Assembly (NCBI GenBank): GCA_013368445.1
Contig: JAACJO010000005.1
Coordinates: 434,001-498,000 of the forward strand
Reading direction: 5' to 3'
Origin: Leucocoprinus leucothites
Lineage: Eukaryota > Basidiomycota > Agaricomycetes > Agaricales > Agaricaceae
Length of the DNA: 64,000 nucleotides
Every line of letters starts with the position of its first letter. Position 1 is the stretch's first letter. Shown here piece by piece: positions 23,565 through 33,910 of the stretch. A program made the position numbers and the translations under genes. The notes under the pieces are model-generated. The model was not told the DNA's origin, did not search any database, and saw nothing but the letters and a program-made list of their open reading frames with translations.

Positions 23565-24047
23565 GCACTTATCCGCTAGGGTAGTGCCACCACTGAAGCA
23601 GGGAAACCTGGCTTGATGGACAACTTCTTGCAGAGTCATCGGTTGATGGATGAAGTTGACCCAAAATGAACGAGAAAATAACGACTTAATTGGACTTGAA
23701 CGTACCATAATTCTTTGACGTTGATGATGAGCTGGGACTGGTTTTCTTAGACTCTTGTATGATGATGACGATGCCACTCATAGCCTATGATTCGGACGGT
23801 TTGAATTAGCTCGTATTTATTCCCCTTCGCACAGCGTTGGGTCTGAGAGCCGGGCTACATGGCTACAAAGACTCGCTGTTGCATAATATTCCTTGTACTT
23901 CATACTCGCACCTTGTAAACCCTCATTCGTTGTGACAATACAACCATTGTTTCCCCTAACCACCATTTAACCCCTATGAGCTTTCTTCACAATTCCAGTG
24001 TAAGCGCATGATCACACATAATTATTCACTACAGACACGGGCCACAT
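23565..24047. other. convergent intergenic region
   Basis: About 480 bases between the stop of the four-TM gene (+) and the stop of the lysozyme gene (-). Probably two 3' UTRs. No coding signal. Confidence 0.5.
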
Positions 24048-24909
24048 TCAACAAGGCGGGGGATGCGCAATTACACTAGAGGCTGTCTGGAACAACTTGA
24101 CCTCCGCATTCCTACGGTTGACCAAACCCTGCAAAACTTGACCACCAGCAAATACCCACTTGGGTAACTCCTGGGCAGCAACAGTATTCGGGTTTTCCCC
24201 ATTGTTCAGCCTCGCAATCAACGTCGAAGACCCAGCTGCACCACAACCCTCGTTGAAAGCCCAGCTAACCAAAGCACCATACTGGTTTGCGTTCAATCGG
24301 ACTGAACTACTGATATCCTTTGTGATACAGTTCTCATAGGTGCGAAGGTCGCTGGTGAGAAGGGTGGATGCCTCGGCTTGGGTTAATGGGAAGGAGAAGG
24401 GAACTTCGGAGCAGCCAGATGTTTGGCATAGGTGTCCGTAGCCGACGGTGGGGAGTCCAATGGGGTCTGGAGATGGACTCGCAACGAATCCTTCGAATTG
24501 TTTGATGAGGCTTATAGTAGCAGCGTTGACTGCCGGTGCTCCGCAACCTCCACCTGCGGCAGGTAGACAGCACTTGAATCCAGTGGGCCCAGGACAGAGA
24601 CCTTGGGGGGTGAAAGGTTCAGTTTGTTGGAATTGATTGCGGCTTAGAGGTTTACTAACCTGATGCGATGTTACCAGTGGAGCATGTAGTATCGAAACGA
24701 CAGGTTCCACCACTTCCACAAGACGCAGTGCAACACTGGACGTTGGTGGGGTCGTTGGGGCAGAATCCTGCGTGAGAAGTACCTCCTCCAGAGGAGCAGC
24801 TACTAGTTGTAAGGCAAACGCCTGGGGTGCCGTTAGCGGTGCAAGCACCGTTTAGAGCACCGAGGACATGAGGGATTGCGAGTAGAACGACGGCAGTAAG
24901 AGAGATCAT
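24048..24909 (-). CDS. secreted GH24 phage-type lysozyme with Cys-rich N-terminal repeats
   Basis: A muramidase that cleaves bacterial peptidoglycan, probably secreted. Two exons (24909-24660, 24601-24048) give 267 residues. An 18-residue signal peptide ('MISLTAVVLLAIPHVLGA') is followed by two Cys-rich repeats (about residues 20-60 and 63-95), each ending in a CP...CC pattern. The GH24 domain then begins 'TISLIKQFEGFVASPSPDP'. It keeps the T4-lysozyme catalytic spacing: Glu in FEG, Asp eight residues later, Thr five residues after that, then 'VGYGH'. Further motifs are 'LNANQYGALVSWAFNEGCG' and 'GLVNRRNAEVKLF'. GH24 is of phage/bacterial origin; fungal secreted copies are known and may attack bacteria or recycle wall material. 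The intron and fused eukaryotic secretion domains show it is long settled in the fungus. Confidence 0.92.
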
Positions 24910-24980
24910 TGGACTTCAAGTGAAGGTAACGAAGAGGCAAGAGCTCGGGGCCAGAGAAATGGTATAAGGGATTGGATGGG

Positions 24981-24987
24981 ATTTATA
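24981..24987 (-). promoter_or_regulatory. TATA box of the lysozyme gene
   Basis: The minus strand reads TATAAAT about 72 bp upstream of the lysozyme ATG, a good position for a fungal TATA element in a regulated secreted gene. Confidence 0.5.
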
Positions 24988-25818
24988 CTCTCAGAGACGA
25001 TTCTTGTCCATGAGGGCAGCCAGGATTCGACCAGTTCTGTGAGATACATTTTTCCCTGAGCAGAAAAACCGATCACAGAATTGAGAGAAAGCTACTTTTT
25101 AAAAAATGGGGAGCATGCGGTGATGAGTCTCGTTGCCAGGAACGAGAGAATATGGTCGAGTAGAGAACATGCAGCGCTTGTGGTAGCCCTCTCACCTGCT
25201 GATCATTGAGAAGCCAAGACGGTATGGGTGTGAATAAAGTTTACCGGGCTGGCCGAAAGACTCGGAGCTGGTGTAGATGTCGATAGACCAGGTCCGGGTT
25301 GATGAATTTGATACAGCACATATATTGCAGTTGGAGATAGCTAGGAGGCTGGTAGGATGTTGGCGAGAAAAATTATCGAGGGGTAAAGTCGATAGATAGA
25401 CCGCATAGTACCGTCTTAAGGGAAGAGGTGGGGCCGTGAGAGATCCGACTCAGTAATTCTATCTCCAAATATGGACAAGAGATTGGTATCAATAAGCACC
25501 ATATTCAAGCATTTGGTTGTCGAGTTAAATGCAAGCTATTACGGGTATGAAGCTGGCCAAAGGTTTGGATCTAAAGTGCCAGACAGACCCCAAGAGATTC
25601 GGAGATCGGAAAAGCAAAACAAAAGTAAAATAGTACGAGATAAAAACTGGTACAATCGCAACAATCTTGTACACAAACAGCCAAGGCTACAGAAAAGTGC
25701 TCTACATATATCGTATATACTATAGTGATAACTATTCAAACACTGGGTGGAGCAAATATCACAAACGCTTAGCTTACTGATGACGACTAATATAACAGAT
25801 ATAACGGTCACCCACGAA
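24988..25818. other. intergenic, nothing recognised
   Basis: About 830 bases between the lysozyme promoter and the stop codon of the NEDD1 gene. An open frame at 25471-25725 lacks protein-like composition. No RNA gene or repeat seen. Confidence 0.45.
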
Positions 25819-28235
25819 CTACCCTCTCCTCAACCTATCATTCTCCTCTCTCAATCTCCTATTCTCGTCTCTCAAGTCATTTAAATCACCTACATATTCA
25901 TCCATCAACGTCCTCAATTCTTGCTTCCAGCCTCTCCCCATCCTCACCAAATCCAAATGCAAACCCATCATCTCCGCCCTCGTCTCCCGCTGATAATCAT
26001 ACATCACATCTTTAACAATTGTCCTCAACAGCTCATGTGCGGTCCCAGCCGATGGTGTACCGGGTGCGTGCGTGGTTTGTCGAGAACGCATCGGTGAAGC
26101 ATCCCATGAGTGGCTATGTCCATGACTACGACTCTGCGATAAAGAACTGGCTGGAAGCGGCCTCCGAGGGGATATCTGCAGAGAAAGACTCTTCTCGCAC
26201 TCCCGTACTTCATCTTCATTGAAATCGAGATCATCTCCCTCCATCGCATTATCATGATCATCTACATCATCAAAGTCTTCCTTGAACCCGACAGACTTTA
26301 CTCTCCCTTTCCCTTTGGCGCCAGCACGTTGTGATACCCGACCTGCTGGTACACCTGCCTTGATCCATGCGCTTGCTTCAGGTGTTCCGAGACCAAGAAC
26401 TGCCATAGCTTTTTTCTTCTTCCGCGTTGGAATTGGCGTGACCGGATCTGTCCTCATATCCGGCAAGTCTGGTGAAGGTGTCCGACTCGCATCATTTGAC
26501 TTTAAGATAGGCGGCACTGGGTGAAGGTTGGCAATAAATTCGGTGGAGATGGAAGGAACGGGAGGAACAGGGGGAGTCGATGAAGAGGAATGTTTACGTC
26601 GTGAAGTGGCGCTCGAGGTAGACGTTGAGGAAACTGTGCGAGCCGTTCTTGAGGCAACTGATACAGAGGCTGAAGGTGCTACGGATGTTGACGTTCTGGT
26701 TCGAGGGCGTGTTTGGGCTTGGGAAATGGAAGATAGTCCTTCAGCGACTGTATTTTCGAGTTGAGTGGCGACAGAACTATCAGCTGTAGCAGATGATATC
26801 CTTCTCTTGGTAGTGGTGGAAGAGGTGATCCGACCCGTAGCTCCCGACGGCAACGAAGCCTTTGCAGATGAGCTCCCGTGCTTTGAAATAGTTGATACGC
26901 TCGCCAGGGGATGCGCCTTCTTGGCCTTGGCTGTGATGATTTCTTCCGACCCGAGGCGAGGACTGTTTCCGTGTGGATCCCTGGCAGGTGACAGGATCTT
27001 TTTGGTTCCAGCGGCCGCGGAAGATGTCCGCTTAGGTGTTCCAGTTGTCGGAGCCTTACGAGTGGATGTGGCAGCGAACGAGCTGCCAGTGCGAGCTGTT
27101 CTTGATCGCAACGGAGAGTTTGCAGCCTTCGAGACGGGGGTGCTTGTCATGCTCTTGGTGAGGGTCTTGGGAGTTCCCTGCGGCTTAATATTATAGGGTG
27201 AGTCCTTCAATTTTTTCTAACCATTAATTGTGAGTTGCAGCAATTGACAAATATTCGATGAGATTCCCACCTGAACAGCTAGTGTGGTGATTGGGTTACC
27301 CGACGAGCTCACGATGATCGATTTTGGGGGCTTATCAAGTGCGCGAAGGTCTTGAACGAGTAGCCTTCCGTCTTCTGTTCCAAAATAGATAGTCGCGCCC
27401 TCCGGCGAGAAAGAAATCGTTGTCAAGGGAACATTCAGGCTCAAGGTCCGGAAGAGGCTGAGGAAAGACATAGTCAGAACTTGAGCTGTATGTAGCACGC
27501 TTTCGAACTCTAAGGTGCTCACCCTTTGTCCTTATCTAGATCAACGAGACCAACACCACCATTTGACATGGCTGCTGCGACGAGAGTCTTGCTGAAGGGA
27601 CTACACGCAATGGCTTGGATGCATGTTCCAGCACTACCCATTGGGATGACCTTTGTAGGAGCAGAGGGTCGAGTAGTGTCGTACACGAACAGCTGGTCTC
27701 GGGATCCAACCAAGAGGCGGGTGCGAGCATGTGGGTGAAAAACGCATGTTGCAATGGATGGTTTCGAGGGTAGGCCTCGTAGAGTTGTTTGTGCGCCGGT
27801 GGAGAGATTATGGACATATGCTGCATCTGATAGCCCACACGCAAGGAGTGATGAGTCGTTGGATAGTGATAAGAACAGAATATCATGGTTATGTGGGCCC
27901 AAGGTTTGGTAGAGCTTTGGTTTCTGACTTTCGCATTCCAAGATGTGGATATTGTTTCCAGCTCCGTAAATTAACGTGGACCCTTCCTTTACAGCCAAGC
28001 ATCGTATGAGATGTCCATTATTCTGTGTGTGTAGGACTGTAAGCTGTTTCATGGATGGATCATATAGCGAGATTGTGTGAGTGGAAACGAGATAGAGAGC
28101 TGAGTTGTCAGAGGCCCATGCGCTTGCGTGGTATTCGTTTGCGAGCGCATGAGACGGAGGTAGTACTGAGGGAGGATGTTTGAGGGTGGATTGCTCAACC
28201 ACGGCAAGGACATCGGACGCGATGACGGAGAGCAT
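25819..28235 (-). CDS. NEDD1/GCP-WD-like WD40 protein
   Basis: Orthologue of NEDD1 (GCP-WD), the factor that recruits gamma-tubulin ring complexes to spindle poles. Three exons (28235-27523, 27457-27271, 27216-25819) give 765 residues. The N-terminal ~300 residues form a WD40-like propeller ('FVYDTTRPSAPTKVI', 'TTISFSPEGATIYFGTEDG', 'RLLVQDLRALDKPPKSIIV'). A long Ser/Thr/Lys-rich disordered region follows. The last ~70 residues are helical, with 'RAEMMGLHLDLVRMGRGWK' and the terminal 'LRDENRRLREENDRLRRG'. This C-terminal helix matches the NEDD1 region that binds gamma-tubulin complexes and is the strongest evidence for the assignment. It acts at the spindle pole body. I see no damage. Confidence 0.85.
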
Positions 28236-28594
28236 CTTTTACAGTTTAGCGCGTTACTCGCCCAACGGCCATGATGAGTCGCGTAAACACATGCACACAA
28301 AATGGGCACGTGAATCACGTGGTGTTCTCAGAAGAATCAAGACCAGAAAACTCAGAAAACGTCCATACCGGGATCGGACTCATACAGCTCGCACCTGAAC
28401 TAAGGCATCGCTGCTGACGGGAGGTCCATCCGCACCAGGATCGATCCGCTATAGGCACATTCTGGGGCCTACGCCTCAACACCTCAGCTCATACATACCC
28501 TAGTACCCTGTATTCAGCTCATCGCTCACCACCACCTAACACACCCCTGTCGCTGTCGTTTTGTGAGCCGCTTCACCAGAACCTACCACTCATC
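28236..28594. other. intergenic
   Basis: About 360 bases between the start of the NEDD1 gene and the start of the decayed NACHT copy; promoter for the former. No other feature recognised. Confidence 0.4.
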
Positions 28595-31170
28595 ATGTAT
28601 CGTCTCAAGGATTTACTGGAGGACCAATTCCCTCGTCTGGCTCAAATATCCAAACCAGGGAAGGATGGTAGACTGGATACAAGCGAGTGTCCTATGCATC
28701 GCAGACGAAGCTTGTGCTTGGTACAATATCCCTAAGGCACCTTCCTTTTACCTAGAAACAGACAACGAGCCGAAAGTCACTGATTGGCGAAGTGATTTCG
28801 TCCGTTCATTCTCAGAGAGCTAGTGTTGTTCGTGTGCCACCCATGACATCCCCACAGCGCTCTACAGGTGGCCAGACTGGCTCTTTTACTGGTGCTCATA
28901 ATTTCACGATGATGTATCCATCTTTCAATGACTCTCGGAGTTACAATTACATCATGACTGGACAACCTGGCACGTTTATTGATTGATCTCGGAAGACTTG
29001 ACGATGGCTAAACTCGAATTTCAGTCCTCGAGTGCCTCAGGAGCGCAGGAACGCCAGAGGCTGGCCTTGATTCTGCAAGCCGCTATCCCCACCCTCGCTG
29101 CCACCCAGGCACCCGAAAATCCATTCAAGAAAAGCTTCTCAAATGGCTTCTTGACATACCTCACGAATGGAGAATGATCTGGCTATTCGGTCCTGCAGGC
29201 GTAGGAAAGAGTGCAGTTGCTCAGACGTTCGCTGAGGCTGCCAAAGACCAACGGCTCCTTGCCGCTTCTTACTTCTTCTCAAGCACTCGAGGGGAGAAGC
29301 GTTCCGATCCACTTCGTGTTATTCCAACGGTTGCCTATCAGATGACGATTCATAGCGATCCTTGTAAAAGTGCCATTGCCCGAAAGCTCGCCAGTGACCC
29401 TTCCATTCTCGATGCCACACTCGAAGTACAATTTCAAGGGCTCGTTGAAGAGCCATTTCTTCAGCTCGCTTCACATCAAGCTCAGCCATTCGGCAAAAGT
29501 CTTCATGTAATTGTCGTTGACGGCCTTGATGAATGCAGCGATGACGAGGCACAGTGTCAGCTGGTGGAGCTGATCAAGGAAGCTGCACACAAGACCTACC
29601 TGCCGCTCCTCTGGCTCATTTGTAGCCACTCCGAGCGTCATCTCAAATCCACGTTTTCCCAAATCGAACACGCACAAGTCCGTAGACGTGAAGAACTCGT
29701 TACCGACAACGAATTGCGCGCCGACATTGAGCGATTTATGCATGCGCGCTTCAAGGAGATCCATTACAAGTATCGAGATATCATCAGCGTTAGCGTTGAT
29801 AACCCCTGGCCTACCGAATCTGATCTCGCGATAATCATGGGGCAGGTGTCTGGTCACTTTGTAGTTGCTTCGGCTGCGGAGCGATACGTTGGTGACGCTT
29901 CCGTCGGAGATCCTGAAGCATAACTCATCTCCCTGTTGAGTATGCTTCGTGGGCTGGGCGAAGTTAGCACAAGCAACCCATTAGAGGCGCTAGACGTATT
30001 CTACTCTCATATCCTCTCCGAGGTGTCAGAGACTGCACTTCCACTTGTGATACAAGTTCTAGCGCTCCTTTCCCATGGTTTAGACTCAATTGGGACCAAA
30101 GGACACCCTAGACGCGGGAAGCTTACAACAAGAGAGCTTTGGCTTTTCCTCCGAATCAACCAGCCACGTTTTTATAGTATAATGCAGAGGTTACACTCGG
30201 TCGTGGATATCCCCTCCCCGGAGGACTCCTCAAAGCGGGGTCTCGCCTTTTACCACAAGTCCTTCCTTGACTACTTGACCGGCTTGCGGCGATCGGGTAG
30301 ATATTTTGTCTCCTGGGACCAGGCTCATCAATATCAGCTGGCGTGTAGCCTTCGATGGTACAATCTCATTCTCCAATTCGAGAACGTGACTCGTGAGCTA
30401 TCCCTTATATCATTCGATTCTCTAGTTCTAACATGAAGTTAGTTGCGGCAACTAATGAGCACCAGCATGCTGAATTCATGCTCAGTGCATGGTTTCGTGG
30501 CATGCCCGATCTGAACACACTCAGTATACACAGTGCGCTACTGATTGGATACTACAGATACGGCACTGCGTTGAAAGGAAATGCTTTTGATTCAGACCTA
30601 TTCAATGTACTTCATGATTTCGACTTTAGTCTGATGCGTGGTCAAAATGAGCGCTCAGTTGGCAATATTCTTCCTATGCTCGCAGTCAGCTTGGTATGTG
30701 ATTTCTGCCCTACCTTCAACTACCTCTAACATCTCATCACAACTCAAAAACAGGCGCGAGATGCCAAGGCTAGGCGCCACTTTGTTCGAATAGAGATCAG
30801 AGATGAGATAGTCGACCCAAAACTTCTCCACCACCTCTCGGCTCTGACACGTGGAAGGTCCGTTGAACCCTTGGACCTCACAGCAGCCGACCCATTTGTA
30901 CGTGAACATCATCTGTGTCACTCGCCAGCCTAAGGTTTTCATTTTGATCAGAACGATATGAAGAATCTAACTCACAGCTTTGTCATTGTGGGGAATGGCT
31001 CAAAATCTGGCCTTGCTTGTATTGGTAAAGGCACAAGAGCTATTGGCCTTTCCTGTCCTTGGCAGGCCATCTGGTTAATTGTGGTATTATCACCGACAAA
31101 TGAACAACACTTGGAGTATGGGGAGTGGGAAGAGTATATTGTAGCTAGTCATCAAGGAGAGTAATATGAA
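28595..31170 (+). pseudogene. decayed NACHT NLR-like gene, second copy
   Basis: Inverted second copy of the NACHT gene at 1-869. The ATG at 28595 begins an exon homologous to exon 1 of the other copy. Both shared introns have GC instead of GT at the donor ('ACAA|GCGAGT' and 'CCTG|GCACGT'). One extra A in an AAA run at 28773-28775 shifts the frame. The NACHT core is open at 29174-29920: P-loop 'GPAGVGKSAVAQTF', Walker B-like 'HVIVVDGLDECSDD', then 'RADIERFMHARF'. A TAA at 29921-29923 then interrupts an otherwise continuous frame ('GDPEA', stop, 'LISLLSMLRGLG'). The frame shifts again near 30430, with further NLR-like sequence to about 30730 and possible 3' exons to 31165 ('FVIVGNGSKSGLACIGKG'). 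No clear WD40, ankyrin or TPR sensor follows. With one nonsense codon and at least two shifts it is unlikely to encode a full NLR, though a NACHT fragment could be made. Confidence 0.8.
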
Positions 31171-32052
31171 GTAGCGTCAGGGATTTTGATTGGAGTAGAC
31201 CCAGAGACAACAGAGGACGATGACTCAGAGAGTGTGGCATCTCCGCCGCCTCTCGAACAGCAGGACCCATATCAGGGCTGGAAGGAAGAGGTATGTGGTT
31301 GCTGAGTAGTAACTAGCGGAACTTGAGAAATGGATTCAATCGCTTTCAGCTGGATCATACTTGGCGGCAGCGGTTTGGCAGACTCAAAATGGCCTATGCA
31401 GGTGCAGACTCTTACCTATGTAGTATCGGGTCCTCCTATGGGCCATCTAAGTCCCGGGGGTCGTCGGCCAGCCACAACTTATTCTCGGCAATTACGCGGG
31501 TGGGCGATCCGTTAAGTTGCTCACTCCGGTTTTCCGTACATTGGAGGTGGATGGACCATTCGAACTCCGGAGCTTACGAGGGATATGTGATATTTCAATT
31601 AAATGATCCAAGGGTACAAGGGTCTGACTACGATTTACTCAAGGTACATGTTGCATTTGTAAAGGCTGTTACGCTCTGCGGCGATGCAGATTGTATAGAC
31701 CGGCTCGAAAGGCGGGGTCATGGCTCCGGTAATGAGCGATGAGCAAGACTTGTTTGCAGTCGCTCTTTCAGCCAAGTTTATTTCTCAGGTGCGGGCAAGT
31801 ATGTCAGGAATATGAGGAACACGTTTAGACTCAAGGAGAGCCATACGATTCAAACCGACTAATCCCGACCTCTGCAGCCTCCCAGGTCAACAGGTTTCAT
31901 GGTTGTGCCATTGACAGGCCCAGATAATCGGGCCAAAGGCTCCATGGTTGTCCCGGCCATCTAATCAATCTTTTACGTTGGACACAGTACGACTTCTCAT
32001 ATAGAATAAGAGTCCTTTCCGCGACGACATGGGACGAGGAGAAAATGCCTTT
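31171..32052. other. possible 3' exons of the NACHT locus, otherwise nothing
   Basis: About 880 bases. A stretch at 31170-31290 reads 'GVDPETTEDDDSESVASPP' and ends at a GTATGT donor-like site, so it could be a late exon of the NACHT locus. The open frame 31323-31742 has no recognisable similarity. I cannot assign either. Confidence 0.3.
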
Positions 32053-33371
32053 TCATTCAGAATCTGAGATATCCATGTCTGCTTCGTCTTCCTGGTTCAA
32101 AGCAGCGGTCTGACCACGCGATGATTGCAGGGCGCTATCTGAACCGGGAGGTGTCGGTGCGGCGACCGTGATAGTGCTAGACGCAAAGTCCAGGCCCAAG
32201 GGTCCAGGTGGTAAAGGTGGCGGCGACGAGGACGGAGGGGGTGGAATTGGGGGCGGCGTAGAGGAGGGCGGTGGCGGAGGTATTGGAGGTGGATCTTCGG
32301 GAGGCGGGGGAGGTTGGCCGTACAGCTGGTAAAAATAGTCGTCTTCACCATCGAAAACAGCATTCCACTCTATTGAAGATGAAGGTGGCGCTTCTTGACG
32401 GGTATATGTAAATAAAAGGTCTGAAGAGAAATAAGTCGAGGGATAAGTCGCCCAACGAGTGGGTTTAGAGACATAATTGGATGGTTCCTGGCTCTCCGAG
32501 TCAACTAGGTGGTCCCCTGGGCTGATTTCTGATCTATGTATGATGTTCTTGGAGACGTCCTCAGCTTCATCAGTATCCCCGAAAATATAGAAAGGATCTC
32601 CAGAGTGCTCATAGCCGTTATCCAGATGCTCATCCCAGATTCTGAGGCGAACTTTCTCCCTTGGATCTTGGAAACTGATCCAACCAGGAGGGTAGCCCCA
32701 AGTTGCGATGTTTTTCAGCCATTCACCATCTCCGAAGCTGATAGCTTCTCGTAGGAGAGGATTTTGGATATGTCCAGGTTGAAAGGTATCCAACCATTCT
32801 AACCGCTGTTGTCGCCAACCTTCGGCGAGATAAATGCGAGGGCGATCTACAGCTCCTCGCAATTCTTTGTAGAAGTTGTAATATTGGCGAGATAACGATA
32901 TCAATTCTTTATCCCGTCGGAATGGACATGCGGGTACGGAATGATCAGGGGAGCCACAATTGAAGCATAGATTAGACGATTCAGGCTCGTCGTCTCCTTC
33001 ATCTGAACCCTCTTCTCCCAAAACTGCGTTGGTGTCACGTTGATAAGTGCCGTAGATATACGACTCGTACCACGGGTTTATAACGCCTGAGGTATCGACG
33101 AAGTAAAGGGGCTCGGATGAATCCGGGGTTGTCACTGTGATTTTGACGTCTCCGTCGTTGGTGACTGGTGTTCCTTGAGTTGTTGTTGATCCCATTCCTG
33201 GAGTGCTTGGGTCACAGTCTCGGCGTCCCAACGACCTTTGGCAATTTCCTTCCCTCTAGGTGGAGTGCTGGGATCCAATATACATATTTCTTCTTCCAGC
33301 GCTCCTGACCCTCGTCCTGGATATTGATGGTTTCCAGCTGGAAGGGGCGCTGTAGTAGGCATAATGTTCAT
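32053..33371 (-). CDS. ZCCHC8-like zinc-knuckle / PSP-domain protein
   Basis: Nuclear RNA-surveillance or splicing-associated protein of the ZCCHC8 type; in animals ZCCHC8 is the scaffold of the NEXT exosome-targeting complex. It has a CCHC zinc knuckle ('CFNCGSPDHSVPACP', spacing C-x2-C-x4-H-x4-C) followed by the PSP domain ('GHIQNPLLREAISFGDGEW', 'WGYPPGWIS'). The C terminus is strongly Pro-rich ('PPPPPEDPPPIPPPPPSS') and ends 'DEADMDISDSE'. An N-terminal block, 'RWDAETVTQALQEWDQQQ' (33371 down to about 33135), is in a different frame from the main body, which is open from 33231 down to the stop. The best splice I found would be a 38-nt intron, short for this window, so the 5' end is uncertain: a hidden intron, a later start, or a sequence shift. 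Domain order supports the family call. Confidence 0.8.
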
Positions 33372-33910
33372 CAGGGAGCTATCAGCGTGGAGAAGGAATC
33401 CCTCACTTGTTGCCGGACTTTTGTAAGCTCAGCCTTTGCAATCTAGGCAACTATGAGCGAGAGGTCGAGAAGTTGCAGGAAGAGTACCTACGTCGCAAAG
33501 GGAACAGTTAGGTCCAGAGAACAACGTCAGACGAGGGATGCGCAGGAACCGAGCCGCCATGTTATTGGATGAGTCCAGCCTTGGTCACCAAGAGTCAGAT
33601 GCACTTCCACGTGATCAGACGCGTCCCAATCGGCGACGTGTCGAATGAGGACAGCATCAGTCGATCCGACATCCGTCTTTGATTCGCGCGCTTATCGTTA
33701 CTATAGGGATGGGCACGTTGGGGAATCCTGGGGAATCTGATATTTTGACATTGTAGGCAAACATTCCTGAATTAACCACCCAAATCAGGTCCGTTATGCA
33801 CATCATAAGAATCGGTGCTTCTGGAATTCTCGCACACAAAGCCAACTATTCCGCTCGCTGAAAACCTGGCGAAGCTGAGAACGGGACCAGTGCCTTCGAG
33901 CGTCAATCAA
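33372..33910. promoter_or_regulatory. divergent intergenic region
   Basis: 540 bases between the outward-facing starts of the ZCCHC8-like and the CCCH/AAA genes; both promoters must lie here. No clear TATA box and no other gene recognised. Confidence 0.4.

Noticed and set aside
31323..31742. 139-codon frame after the NACHT locus
   Set aside because: No recognised domain, an overlapping alternative frame, and a damaged neighbourhood make it unsafe to call.
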